This document shows, one piece after another, positions 8,601 to 17,222 of a DNA stretch of 33,613 bases. Origin of the DNA: a bacterium (GTDB taxonomy: Bacteria; Armatimonadota; Chthonomonadetes; Chthonomonadales; JAMCWF01). Position 1 is the stretch's first letter, and each line of letters starts with the position of its first letter. The notes under the pieces were generated by a model that was not told the DNA's origin, ran no database searches, and saw only the letters and a program-made list of their open reading frames with translations. A program made the translations under genes and the position numbers. The stretch is from the NCBI GenBank assembly GCA_021842405.1, contig JAKBZR010000033.1, forward strand, positions 1-33,613, in the 5' to 3' direction.

Positions 8601-9140
8601 CTACTCCTTATGCTTTCCTGCCTCCCGGCATCGGTCCGAGCAGTAGATGCCAGAGCCCAATCCAACCAGGAACTCATCCCCGCACCGACGGCAAATCCGC
8701 GAAATGCCGTACTTGTGCGAGTGAACCGGTCGGCGATAGATCACCCGCCGCGAGAACTCCCAAAATGAGAGCGCACCCTCCTCCCAAAGCCGACGCAGCG
8801 CCTGGCGCAATCGCCGTGAGACCGCCTGCTGCTTCACCCCCATCGCCTCAGCAACCTCCTGCTGAGTGTAGCCGTCGAGCCACAGGTCCACGCACAACCG
8901 ATCGGCGCCGCTCAAGCGGCTGGTCGCCAGCATAAAGCGCAGCTCATCGTATCGCATCCTTCGCTCATCCGCCACCCAGTCCTCGATCTGCTCGACCGGC
9001 ATCGCGGCGCGGCCCCGTCGAGCAAGCTGCTTCTCGGTGTAAACCGGACTATCCCCCTCACGCCGCTCACTTCTCAACAGGTCATCCGCTTTTTGCTCCA
9101 GCTCCCATTTCGGCCAAGAGAGCGTCGCCCAGTTATTCAT
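8601..9140 (-). CDS. Sigma-70 region 4-like HTH protein with C-terminal zinc finger
   Basis: The 179-residue protein carries a sigma-region-4/LuxR-like helix-turn-helix (LSGADRLCVDLWLDGYTQQEVAEAMG, followed by VKQQAVSRRLRQALRRL). Near the C-terminus is a four-cysteine zinc finger (CRRCGDEF...YCSDRCREAG). ATG 9140 is chosen because GGAGG lies eight bases upstream; the frame is open for 18 codons further. Such proteins serve phages as late regulators or small-terminase-like DNA-binding proteins. It is the first gene of the minus-strand cassette and probably regulates it or recognises DNA for the terminase. The exact role is inferred from context. Confidence 0.7.
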   Translation of the reverse strand: MNNWATLSWPKWELEQKADDLLRSERREGDSPVYTEKQLARRGRAAMPVEQIEDWVADERRMRYDELRFMLATSRLSGADRLCVDLWLDGYTQQEVAEAMGVKQQAVSRRLRQALRRLWEEGALSFWEFSRRVIYRRPVHSHKYGISRICRRCGDEFLVGLGSGIYCSDRCREAGKHKE

Positions 9141-9174
9141 CCGCTCAACCTCCGATGTATATATTTGTCTACCT

Positions 9175-9202
9175 ATTATACACTGGATTTTCACCCCTAC
9201 AA
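9175..9202 (-). promoter_or_regulatory. Probable promoter of the terminase cassette
   Basis: On the minus strand a perfect -10 box TATAAT (9175-9180) is preceded, after a 16-bp spacer, by TTGTAG as a weak -35 box. Transcription would start near 9168, about 28 bases upstream of the start codon at 9140. The -10 box is the strong part of the evidence. Confidence 0.5.
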
Positions 9203-9356
9203 CCCAACCAGCCGGCCGGCGGCCGAGAAAATGCAGGAAATTCCGTTTTAAACACAGGACATCTCAACCCTGGGAAAGAGCAAGGAATGTTGAGAGGGGG
9301 GGGTAAAATACGTTTAGAAAAATGCGCATATTGGTAGCCGATCAGGAGGAAATGCG

Positions 9357-10301
9357 TTGAGGCACGATCAGATCTGGAAGGAGATACTGTGGAACTTTTT
9401 CGCCGAGTTTATGGAGCTGTTCTTTCCGGAAGTTGCGAAACGGCTCGACTTTAGCCGCATCAGGTTGCTTGACAAAGAGATCTTCACCGATCTACCAGAA
9501 GGAGCCAGGCGTGAGCCGGATCTATTGGTAGAGGCACATACGAGGGATGGCGAGGTCGAGATCATTCTGGTCCATATCGAAATACAGGTAAAGCACGACC
9601 GCAAAGTGCCCTATCGGATGTGGGAGTATTACAATCTGCTACGTTTGCGAAGGAAACACCGGGTCTTCCCGCTGGTGGTTTACCTGGAAGCGAGTGTTGG
9701 CGGTTTGGCTGAAGAGAGATACGTCGAATCCCTGTTGGGTAGAAGCATCTTGAGTTTCAGCTACGCTGTTGTGGCGCTGCCTGATCTGTCCGCCGATGAG
9801 TATATGGAGCGGGAGAACGTACTGGCGCCTGCGTTGAGCGCTTTGATGCAAGGAGAGCAGACCGGCCGGGTGTTACGTAAGTTGCGGGCATATCAGCGGA
9901 TGGCGCGGTCTCATTTGGACGAGGCAAAGCGATCGCTGTTGATGTATGTAATTGATCGGTATGCTAAGCTGAATCGGGATGAAGAGGCGGAGATGAACCG
10001 ATTGATGGAGGGTTCCGAGATGCAAGAGGTCAAAGAGATAATAACCAGTTATGAAGAACGTGGGGTCAAGAAGGGTATCAAACAAGGCATTGAGCAAGGC
10101 ATTGAGCAAGGCATTGTGCGAGGCATTGTGCGAGGGAAGCGAGAGGCGCTGTTGATTCAGATGCGTTACCGATTCGGTGAACTACCTGAAAGCGTAATCG
10201 CTCGGATTGAGCGTATCAAAAGTTCAAAGGAACTGGACGAGCTAGTCCATAAGGTCCTAGACGCCCGCTCGCTTGAAGAGATGGGCCTGTTGAAAGAGTA
10301 G
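9357..10301 (+). CDS. Rpn-family PD-(D/E)XK nuclease (recombination-promoting nuclease/putative transposase)
   Basis: The 314-residue protein matches the Rpn (YhgA-like) family of DNA endonucleases with a PD-(D/E)XK fold. Asp55 in REPDLLVE and Glu75-x-Gln77 in VHIEIQVKHD form the expected active site, followed by MWEYYNLL. The C-terminal third contains tandem four-residue repeats of the type GIEQ (about 240-258, nucleotides 10074-10135), which often vary in number in this family. The TTG start at 9357 has AGGAGGA six bases upstream; a two-codon minicistron (ATG CGT TGA, 9352-9360) overlaps it. Rpn proteins promote RecA-independent recombination and are often scattered in genomes as mobile-like or toxin/defence-like genes. 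It lies divergent from the terminase cassette. Confidence 0.85.
   Translation: MRHDQIWKEILWNFFAEFMELFFPEVAKRLDFSRIRLLDKEIFTDLPEGARREPDLLVEAHTRDGEVEIILVHIEIQVKHDRKVPYRMWEYYNLLRLRRKHRVFPLVVYLEASVGGLAEERYVESLLGRSILSFSYAVVALPDLSADEYMERENVLAPALSALMQGEQTGRVLRKLRAYQRMARSHLDEAKRSLLMYVIDRYAKLNRDEEAEMNRLMEGSEMQEVKEIITSYEERGVKKGIKQGIEQGIEQGIVRGIVRGKREALLIQMRYRFGELPESVIARIERIKSSKELDELVHKVLDARSLEEMGLLKE
10074..10135 (+). repeat. In-frame 12-bp tandem repeat in the Rpn nuclease gene
   Basis: About five 12-bp units of the type GGCATTGAGCAA, with a GTGCGA variant in the last units, lie head to tail. They encode G-I-x-Q/R repeats of a flexible linker. Copy number could change by slippage without breaking the frame. 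Confidence 0.75.
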
Positions 10302-10510
10302 GACCGCTTCAACGGGGTAACGCAACCACAAGAAGAAGGTCGCACTGCATTTTTGATCTTTTCTATATTTGAAGAGGAGTTAATGGGCATTTGGACTTTG
10401 AGTAAGCTCTAAGCTGTGTGATATGCACCAGCTTTGCACCTTGAGATTCATTCAATTTTTTCAACAGCCGCTTCAATCAAGCAACATATTGTGCAAAGGA
10501 ATTCTGGGCA

Positions 10511-11632
10511 GTGAGACCATTTTCGCTCTTATTAAAACCGGCCGGCGCCGATTGCAACCTACGCTGCCGCTACTGCTTTTACCTGGATCGGGCCGCCATC
10601 TACCCTGAAACCCATCATCACCGCATGCCCGATTCGGTGCTGGAGCGAACCATCGCCGGCTACATGGCTACCAATCAGCCCATCTATGCATTCGGATGGC
10701 AGGGCGGCGAGCCGACCCTGATGGGCCTTGAATTTTTCCGAAATGTAGTGGAGCTTCAGCAGCAATACGGTCGTTCGGGCGCCATCGTGACGAACGGACT
10801 GCAAACCAACACCACCCTGCTCAACGATGAGTTCGCCGCTCACCTCGCCCGATACCGCTTCCTCGTTGGCGTCAGCCTGGATGGGCCGCCCGGTATTAAT
10901 GACCGTAACCGCTATACCGTGAGCGGCCGCAGCGTCCATGCAAAAACGCTGGAAGGGGTCGCGGCGTTGCGGCGGAATCGGGTTAACTTCAACGTTTTGA
11001 CGGTGGTCAGCTCCGCCAACGTGAAGAAAGGGAGGACGGTCTACCGGTATCTGAAGAAGTTGGGGTTCGATTACCACCAGTACATCCCTTGCGTGGAGTT
11101 CGATGGAGATGACCGGCCGCTGCCTTTCACTATTACCGGAGAAGAGTGGGGGGAGTTTCTATGCGAGATTTTTGACGAGTGGAAGCAGCAGGATGTCGGC
11201 CGCGTCTCCATTCGGCTGCATGACGACATCCTCAATCGGCTGGTCACCGGTTCGGCATCCACCTGCACCATGCGCAATCACTGCAGCGACTATTTCGTGG
11301 TGGAGCACAACGGCGATGTGTACCCGTGCGATTTTTTCGTGAGGCCGGATTTGCGTCTGGGTAACGTGATGGAAAATACCTGGGAGGAGCTGCAATGCTC
11401 GCCGGATTATCAGCGCTTCGGCCAGATGAAATCGGAGTGGAATCCAAAATGCGAGGCGTGTGATTTTCAAGCGCTGTGCGCGGGAGACTGCCTGAAGCAC
11501 CGCTTCCGTCAAGCCGATGATCCTCGCACATTGAGCTGGCTGTGCGCCGGGTGGAAGCGATTTTACCGGCATGCGTTACCGCATTTCCAGGAGCTGGCGC
11601 GGGAGGCTTTGCCGGAATATGTCAATAAATGA
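10511..11632 (+). CDS. Anaerobic sulfatase-maturating enzyme-like radical SAM/SPASM protein
   Basis: The 373-residue protein begins with KPAGADCNLRCRYCFY, the CX3CX2C radical SAM cluster motif (Cys15, Cys19, Cys22) in its anSME form. WQGGEPTL and GVSLDGP follow. The C-terminal half has the SPASM cysteines (CTMRNHC around 252, YPCDFFV, CEACDFQALCAGDC) that hold two auxiliary 4Fe-4S clusters. Such enzymes convert a Cys or Ser of type I sulfatases to formylglycine without oxygen. The GTG start at 10511 gives the normal family N-terminus, with AAAGGA upstream at a rather long distance. No sulfatase is in the window, so the substrate lies elsewhere or is a different peptide. The 209 bases before it hold no gene I can support. 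Confidence 0.85.
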   Translation: MRPFSLLLKPAGADCNLRCRYCFYLDRAAIYPETHHHRMPDSVLERTIAGYMATNQPIYAFGWQGGEPTLMGLEFFRNVVELQQQYGRSGAIVTNGLQTNTTLLNDEFAAHLARYRFLVGVSLDGPPGINDRNRYTVSGRSVHAKTLEGVAALRRNRVNFNVLTVVSSANVKKGRTVYRYLKKLGFDYHQYIPCVEFDGDDRPLPFTITGEEWGEFLCEIFDEWKQQDVGRVSIRLHDDILNRLVTGSASTCTMRNHCSDYFVVEHNGDVYPCDFFVRPDLRLGNVMENTWEELQCSPDYQRFGQMKSEWNPKCEACDFQALCAGDCLKHRFRQADDPRTLSWLCAGWKRFYRHALPHFQELAREALPEYVNK

Positions 11633-11671
11633 AACATTAAGAGCTTTTTGCAATATCAGCAGTCTATGAGG

Positions 11672-11850
11672 TTGTTGAAAAAGTCATCGAAGTCCGCCGC
11701 TTCATCATTCCCGCTGTCGCCTGTCTACCGTCAGGCAGGGATGCTGATGTTGTGGATTCCGGGTTCCGCTTCGTTGCCCCCTGTCTGCTCAGGCAGGCGC
11801 ACAGGCAAGCGGAATGACGACTCGGTGGGTGTTACCGTATTTTTCAACAA
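11672..11850. repeat. Repeat of family B with TTGTTGAAAAA inverted ends
   Basis: TTGTTGAAAAA (11672-11682) and its exact reverse complement (11840-11850) bound 179 bases. The interior contains CATTCCCGCTGTC and GGAATGACGA arms and a degenerate GTC/GCAGGCAG palindrome. The same ends and CATTCC/GGAATGACG arms recur near 20481, 21534, 27447 and 27906. No coding capacity is evident. It separates the radical SAM gene from the next gene. Confidence 0.75.
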
Positions 11851-11873
11851 TTTCCTATAGGGATAGGAAATTG
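11848..11873. promoter_or_regulatory. Perfect 11-bp hairpin upstream of the 1202-residue exported protein
   Basis: CAATTTCCTAT (11848-11858), a four-base loop AGGG and ATAGGAAATTG (11863-11873) form a perfect stem. It starts on the end of the family B repeat and ends 34 bases before the TTG start at 11908. It has no U-run. It may be an operator, a leader structure or part of the repeat. Confidence 0.5.
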
Positions 11874-11907
11874 AGAGCCAATTGAGATGTGAGAGGAGGA
11901 CATACGT

Positions 11908-14900
11908 TTGAGACCGTTCCTAAAAATTCAATTATTGATTTTCGCAGGGATCGGAATGCTGGCATTTATGGTGCCATGCCGTGGCCTCGAAATTACCTCC
12001 GGATCGGTTCGCATCGTAGCGGTGCAGCAAGCCGGACGCTGGATCGGCTTCGACCTTTATAACCGCAACCGTCTGGTCGCACCGGTACGCTTGAGCAGCA
12101 ATGGCATTTTGGCCGCCGACGTCTGCCGCGCCGAAACAAACTACCCGCGACTGGTCTTCAGCTCGCTTGAGCCATTGCCCGACAGCGGTCTTCAATTGGG
12201 CGAAAACGACTTTATTGAAGTGGCCTTAATTCCAAACCAACCCTACCCCCACGTGGTTTTTCACCTGACCATTAAGGCGTTTGATCCGGCAAAGTGGCTG
12301 GCGACGGTCGGAAAATCACCGTTCCATTTCTTATCCCTCTATATGCCCGATGCGATGGCCTGGCACATTCAAGGCTGGCTCAATGCAACCCCGCTGGCCG
12401 ACCCGTTTCCGCTGCTCATTGACCCGCATGCCGGTACGCCGGAAATTTCGGGCTATCACTACAACCGAAACTGGAGCTACACGCCGCCGCTGGGCGCTCA
12501 ATCTCTCCCTGTCATCGGCCTCTGGGCGCCGCAACGGTCCCTCTATGCCGGGCTGGAGTTTCAGTCCACCCGCCTGCTCACCAACAGCGAAAAGTTTATC
12601 GCGACCGGTTACTGCTGGAAAGAGGCGACGCCGGGTCACCCCGGTCAGTCCGAAGGGCAATTCGTCAGCCTGGTCTATCCCTACGGCGGCCTGGACTACC
12701 AGCAATTGGAGTTTCCAAAGCCCGGCGACGTGATCGCCTCCGACGGTGATCTAATCTGGAGCCAGAACCTACCGGCCACTCGCGACCCCAACGAGCTTCT
12801 CTGGAGCTTTATCTGGAAAAACTATCGTAACGATCTGCCGCGCGTCTCCCAAAGGGTTGACCTCTCCTGGCTTCCGGGCGGAGATCGGATGAAAGATTTT
12901 GATGGCCCGCCCGGCGGCAGCATTATTTATAATTCATCGAGTGGAGATGCCTTCCATACGCCGGGGACCAAAGGACTCAACGGTTGGCGCACCAACAACG
13001 AAAGCATGGTGGATGTTCCAGTTCGTGACAACGATACGAGCCGTATCTCGCAATTGGAAGATCAGGCCGCCTACCTGGTCAAAACCGCGCGCTGGTTTTA
13101 TATTGATGCAGCGGGAGCCTCCCCGAAACGTTTTCTAGCCGCTCCACCGTCGGCCTCCAACCATCTTATCCCCGATAACATTGGCGCCTACTGGTTTCAA
13201 CCGATCAAAGGAAGCTGGACCGCTGCCTTTGGCGGCAAAGCGGTTACCTCATTGCACAACTCCGACGGCTGGGCGGCCGGACGGCTGTTGCTCGATCTCT
13301 ACCGGGATCGCGGTGAAACTCAGTATCTACCCTACGTGGACGGCGTCTTTAACTGGACACGGGCGATCGCCTGGACCCGTAATGAGTTCCCCGATGTGCC
13401 CTCATCCCCCTTTGCAATCGGCGGCACGCTCTCGGCCGCGTTTTGTTTGGACTATTACTTCACCTTCAAGGATGATCCATCTCGAGCTGCCCGCGCAAAA
13501 GAGGCGCTGCAACTTGCCCGCTCCTTCGTCTATCGTTATATGACGATGTGGCCATCCGATAACAACCGCGACGATAATCTGGATTCCTCTTTCCTCTGGG
13601 AGCCCAACTCCGGTCGCGATTGGACCGGCACCGCCTGCGCCAATGAGGTCTTCTGGGATTTGGACACGCTGGGCCAGGTGGCGGTTGAAACCGGCGATCC
13701 GATCTTGATGTACGCTCTGCAGGGTTCGCTGAATCGCTGGTATCAACTTTATAAAGAAGAGTACCACCGCTCGATCGCTGCCTACCCTGGAGATGCGCTG
13801 GGTGAAGAGTACGGCCTGTTTCCCGGTCGCGAATGGTGGCCGGGAAAACATGCCCCTTACGGAACCGGCTCAACCCTCCCGATGGAATGGCCGGTGGGTG
13901 ACAGCCGGGTGCGGGTTCTGGCCGGTGAAAAGGCGGCGATGGCGTTCGATCGGGATGGCGCCGAAACCCGCATCAGCGACTACCGCTACGAGCCGACCGG
14001 CAACTTCTCCTTCCGAATTGACAGCAAGATTCCACACTCGTTCAGCCTATCGCTCACCTGCCCTTATGTTGATTTAAGTCAAAAGCCGGTCTTCATTCTG
14101 AGGGGAACTCGCCGAATTGCACTGACACCGGGCACCGATTTCATCCGTCCGCCCCAGGCGATCTGGTCGCTTACCATCAACAACGTGATGAACGGAGATA
14201 CCATCGTGGTCGGCCAGCCGAGCGGCAGCCTCCCCGTCCTGCCATCGGAGCCGCCCTTGACGGAGGAAGCCGATCCTTCCACCGCTCCAACCGGATTTCA
14301 GTACGGCGATCTCAGTTTTAATACTCAGCCCGACGCCTCTTGGCATGACCTGAGCTCCTGGTCCGGCCTCTGGCGCGGCCCTCGGTGGGTTCTTGGAGTG
14401 CCTTTTACCCTGGCGCCGGCCAGTGTAAAAAGCGCGGTTGCGGGAAAGTCCGACCTACTGCACCCGTTGGTTGCAGATGAGGTTTTCGTGCTCTATAGCG
14501 ACGGCCCCGGTCCGGCGCCTTCACTGATCCTGCAAAACGGCCGCCGCCTGCCCATTACCGATGAGCGGTCCGGGTTGGCGTGGAAGGCATGGCCGCCGAT
14601 TTTCACCGCCCGCCTGCTGGCCGGATGGGTCAATACCGGTGACCAGCCGGTTACTGGGGTGGATGCCGGCAATCGGCTCGTGTTTGCCGTCACCGGCGCC
14701 GCCCGCAATTTGATCAGTCGGGAGGCGCTGCAGTTCGGAATCGACTCTTTGCAGAGCTTGCAGGCGCAGGATCGCTTCGCGAACAGCCTTCGCAATGAGG
14801 CCGCTCCCATTCCGGACGGCAGTTTCGCCATCTTGCCACCTGCTCCGGCCGCATCCTCCATCTCCGCCCTATTCCAGATGTCCGGGCTGAGCAGCAAAGC

Positions 14901-15516
14901 GGTGCGCTTGACGCCGCAGCAGTTGGTGGATTCGAGTCAATTTAATCCTCAGAAAGTTAAAGCCGCCTTCGATTTGGATGATGAGCAATACATTCAAACC
15001 GTCAATACCCCCAACGACGCCGCCGATGCGCTGGTTCAGTACGTGCGGAACGGCGGCGCGCTCATCTTGATGGCCGGCCAGCCCTGGCCGCTCTTCTATC
15101 CGGTCGGCCTCGGCGGGCAACCATTTCCAGCCGATCCGTTGACCGGCCGTCTGGGATTGCCGCTGGTGAACACCATTGAAACGCTTCCCAACGAGGCGCT
15201 CCATATCGAGGAGGCGCCCGGTCAAGCCCTGTTCTCCAGTTTGCCTAAAGAGATTCCCTATCCCACTGATAACCCGCGGCTGCGAGCCATCACCGCCAGC
15301 ACCTTCCCGCCCGGCGTAAAATATCAGCCGATCTACCGGGTTATCGGGGCGAGCGGCAAGGACTACGGGGTGGCCGCCGCCCTGCTCACCTTCCCTGGAG
15401 GCGGTCGCATCCTCTATATCTCGGATGTGCTGACCACTTACCCCGAATACAGCCGACCGCTTGTGGTAGATACTATTCGCTGGTTAAGTCAAATCACAAC
15501 CGGCACCGGAAAGTGA
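11908..15516 (+). CDS. Large exported protein with a probable alpha/alpha-toroid domain and a GATase-like C-terminal domain
   Basis: This 1202-residue protein starts with a signal peptide (hydrophobic LLIFAGIGMLAFMV, then PCRG). The first ~340 residues look like beta-rich structure. Residues about 440-640 contain repeated helical hairpins with aromatic motifs (HNSDGWAAGRLLLDLYRD, FNWTRAIAWTRNEFPD, CANEVFWDLDTLGQVA), which recall the six-hairpin toroids of glycosidases and lyases. The last ~200 residues (DDEQYIQTVNTPNDAADALVQYV in two parts, NGGALILMAGQPWP) resemble the glutamine-amidotransferase-like fold of ThuA-type or BPL_N proteins. The TTG start has AGGAGG (11894-11899) eight bases upstream. 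It probably acts on a polysaccharide outside the cell, but I cannot name a family and the enzymatic role is a guess. Confidence 0.7.
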   Translation: MRPFLKIQLLIFAGIGMLAFMVPCRGLEITSGSVRIVAVQQAGRWIGFDLYNRNRLVAPVRLSSNGILAADVCRAETNYPRLVFSSLEPLPDSGLQLGENDFIEVALIPNQPYPHVVFHLTIKAFDPAKWLATVGKSPFHFLSLYMPDAMAWHIQGWLNATPLADPFPLLIDPHAGTPEISGYHYNRNWSYTPPLGAQSLPVIGLWAPQRSLYAGLEFQSTRLLTNSEKFIATGYCWKEATPGHPGQSEGQFVSLVYPYGGLDYQQLEFPKPGDVIASDGDLIWSQNLPATRDPNELLWSFIWKNYRNDLPRVSQRVDLSWLPGGDRMKDFDGPPGGSIIYNSSSGDAFHTPGTKGLNGWRTNNESMVDVPVRDNDTSRISQLEDQAAYLVKTARWFYIDAAGASPKRFLAAPPSASNHLIPDNIGAYWFQPIKGSWTAAFGGKAVTSLHNSDGWAAGRLLLDLYRDRGETQYLPYVDGVFNWTRAIAWTRNEFPDVPSSPFAIGGTLSAAFCLDYYFTFKDDPSRAARAKEALQLARSFVYRYMTMWPSDNNRDDNLDSSFLWEPNSGRDWTGTACANEVFWDLDTLGQVAVETGDPILMYALQGSLNRWYQLYKEEYHRSIAAYPGDALGEEYGLFPGREWWPGKHAPYGTGSTLPMEWPVGDSRVRVLAGEKAAMAFDRDGAETRISDYRYEPTGNFSFRIDSKIPHSFSLSLTCPYVDLSQKPVFILRGTRRIALTPGTDFIRPPQAIWSLTINNVMNGDTIVVGQPSGSLPVLPSEPPLTEEADPSTAPTGFQYGDLSFNTQPDASWHDLSSWSGLWRGPRWVLGVPFTLAPASVKSAVAGKSDLLHPLVADEVFVLYSDGPGPAPSLILQNGRRLPITDERSGLAWKAWPPIFTARLLAGWVNTGDQPVTGVDAGNRLVFAVTGAARNLISREALQFGIDSLQSLQAQDRFANSLRNEAAPIPDGSFAILPPAPAASSISALFQMSGLSSKAVRLTPQQLVDSSQFNPQKVKAAFDLDDEQYIQTVNTPNDAADALVQYVRNGGALILMAGQPWPLFYPVGLGGQPFPADPLTGRLGLPLVNTIETLPNEALHIEEAPGQALFSSLPKEIPYPTDNPRLRAITASTFPPGVKYQPIYRVIGASGKDYGVAAALLTFPGGGRILYISDVLTTYPEYSRPLVVDTIRWLSQITTGTGK

Positions 15517-15589
15517 GACTTCATGCTTGGAGTAGTTCAGGCATCCGTCCTGGTGGGTTCCCGCTTTAGTTGGAATAACGTAATTCACC

Positions 15590-15849
15590 TTCCCCCTCTC
15601 AGGGGGAAGGGATTCGGATTGGGTTTTGGCGATTACTACGTCGCACCGCATCCTTGCCTTCCACCTTACAACCGTTCCGTGCTCCTTCCCCTCCCAGGGG
15701 GAAGGCTGGGATGGGGGTTGACGGGTGTACTCTAATATTTACTCTTGTTTCTTCCATTGATTGACTCGTACCCCATCCTGGCCTGGGAGAAGAAGGGGGG
15801 GCTGGGGTGGGGGCGAACGAAAATTATTCCCGCAAAACTGAACTCTTAC
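15590..15849. repeat. Family C repeat, long variant
   Basis: The right arm (GCGAACGAAAATTATTCCCG then CAAAACTGAACTC, ending 15845) is typical of family C; the left arm is degraded. The core holds two palindromes of the type CTTCCCC..GGGGAAG. From about 15590 to 15830 the sequence is nearly identical, in inverted orientation, to 29330-29560. Nothing coding is supported here. Confidence 0.75.
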
Positions 15850-15893
15850 CTGGTAGATTCCTCACTGAGCAAGCGGATGGGCATCGGTTGGTC

Positions 15894-16025
15894 GCGCCCC
15901 CCTTTTACTGGACCGGCGGCCCCGGCTGGATATCCATTGAGCCCAAGAAGGGCGAAGGGACGTGGAACGCCGCCGACCATTTCGTGGAGACGGCGCACGC
16001 GCAGGGGATCGAGGTCGTGCCGATA
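15894..16025 (+). pseudogene. Fragment of a glycoside hydrolase-like gene
   Basis: In one frame about 43 codons read APPFYWTGGPGWISIEPK, then KGEGTWNAADHFVETA, then HAQGIEVVPI. The pattern 'IEPxKGxxxWxxxDxxVxxAxxxGIxVVP' is a classic beginning of a TIM-barrel glycosidase (GH39/GH5/GH42 style). There is no start, and the fragment ends where the convergent yihY gene begins. It starts about 45 bases from the end of a family C repeat. It is best read as a relic left after a deletion. Confidence 0.5.
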
Positions 16026-16029
16026 CGCA

Positions 16030-16947
16030 TTAAATGCCTCGACCGGTGTAATCCTTGTCGCCTTTGCCGTCCCCTTTTTGCCGCGGCGAGGTGAGCTGAA
16101 TCGTCTCCCTTACTTCAACGGGGCAGACTTTGTGCTGGTCACAAATCGCGCCGATCTCGGCGCCGACCAGCAAAATGGTTGACGAATAGTAGACCCAGAA
16201 CAGCAAAATGAAAAGGCTGCCCAAGGAGCCGTATAGCTTGGCGTACGAATTGAAGTGAACCAAATAAAAGGTGAAGAGATACTTCGCAATCTCCCAGCAA
16301 AGCCCGGCAAAGAGTCCGCCGGACAGCGAGGCTTTCCAGGAGGTGCGGCGGTGCGGCACCAATTTATACAGAATTGAAAACATCAGCACCGAAAGCACAA
16401 GCGGCGTCAGGGTGCCGACCAAACTCCACAGGATCGGAATGCGATCGGGGGCAATGGAGAGACCCGGCAACTTGAAATGGCGAATGTAGGTGTAAAGGCC
16501 CGAAAGCAGCAACGATAAAATCAATATTAACAGCACCAGTATCGTGATCCCAAGGCCGTAAAGCCGGCGCCATACATAGGAGCGATTTCGGTCAATCACC
16601 CAGATCCGGTTAAACGCAATTTCCAAATTAACCATAACCTGGCTGGCTAATAATAAGACGCCGACCAACCCAACCCCGCCCAAAATTTGCCGATCGGTGA
16701 CGATTTCCCGCACCATATATTTGATAAATTGAGGGCCGACCGGCAGGTTGCGTGTCAGGAACATCCGGATCGCGTGTAGCGACTCCACCGAATTACCCAT
16801 CACGATGCCCAGCGCGCCGATCGCCAGCAGCAGCGCCGGCACCAGTGCAAGCAGCACGTAGTAGGCGATCGCGGCCGCCATCATCCGGCAATCATCCAGA
16901 ATGTAGGCGCTGACTACCTGGCGGACAAATCGAAGTGTTTTTTCCAT
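16030..16947 (-). CDS. YihY/virulence factor BrkB family membrane protein
   Basis: The protein has six hydrophobic helices with the family features MMAAAIAYYVLLALVPALLL near the N-terminus, an internal FNRIWVI segment and SLGSLFILLFWVYYSSTILLVGAEI near the end. The family was once misnamed ribonuclease BN; its transport or envelope role is still unclear. I chose ATG 16947 because the family motif follows at a normal distance; the frame stays open to 16989. The last ~20 residues (PRQKGDGKGDKDYTGRGI) are not family-like. They lie against the glycosidase relic, so the 3' end may have been altered by a rearrangement. Confidence 0.85.
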   Translation of the reverse strand: MEKTLRFVRQVVSAYILDDCRMMAAAIAYYVLLALVPALLLAIGALGIVMGNSVESLHAIRMFLTRNLPVGPQFIKYMVREIVTDRQILGGVGLVGVLLLASQVMVNLEIAFNRIWVIDRNRSYVWRRLYGLGITILVLLILILSLLLSGLYTYIRHFKLPGLSIAPDRIPILWSLVGTLTPLVLSVLMFSILYKLVPHRRTSWKASLSGGLFAGLCWEIAKYLFTFYLVHFNSYAKLYGSLGSLFILLFWVYYSSTILLVGAEIGAICDQHKVCPVEVRETIQLTSPRQKGDGKGDKDYTGRGI

Positions 16948-17222
16948 ACTCAAAACGATCAAATTGGAAGCCGTCAACGAGCATCCCACTCAAGAGCTCA
17001 CCGATGCAGCCTAAACCCAACTTACTACATCCCCCCCTTAACTTTCCGCTGAGTGGGAAGGGATTGATGATTTCTAACCCTGCTCCCGCATTGAGATAGA
17101 TGACCGGGGGCGTAAGAGCTGATAAATCTCCTTACGGGTCCTGGTCTTGACTAATATACGCTAAGAATGATTGTAGAAATTAAACCATAAATAGGTGAAA
17201 TATCGGTATGAGTTGTAGGAGG

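Noticed and set aside
10383-10412. A nine-codon ORF (MGIWTLSKL) with a good GAGGAG ribosome site before the radical SAM gene
   Set aside because: Too short and about 100 bases from the next gene, with no overlap or attenuator-like structure; chance is the simpler explanation.
15745-16182. A 145-codon frame through the repeat and the glycosidase relic
   Set aside because: It reads through repeat DNA and uses a different frame from the glycosidase-like segment; the product is proline/arginine-rich and not protein-like.
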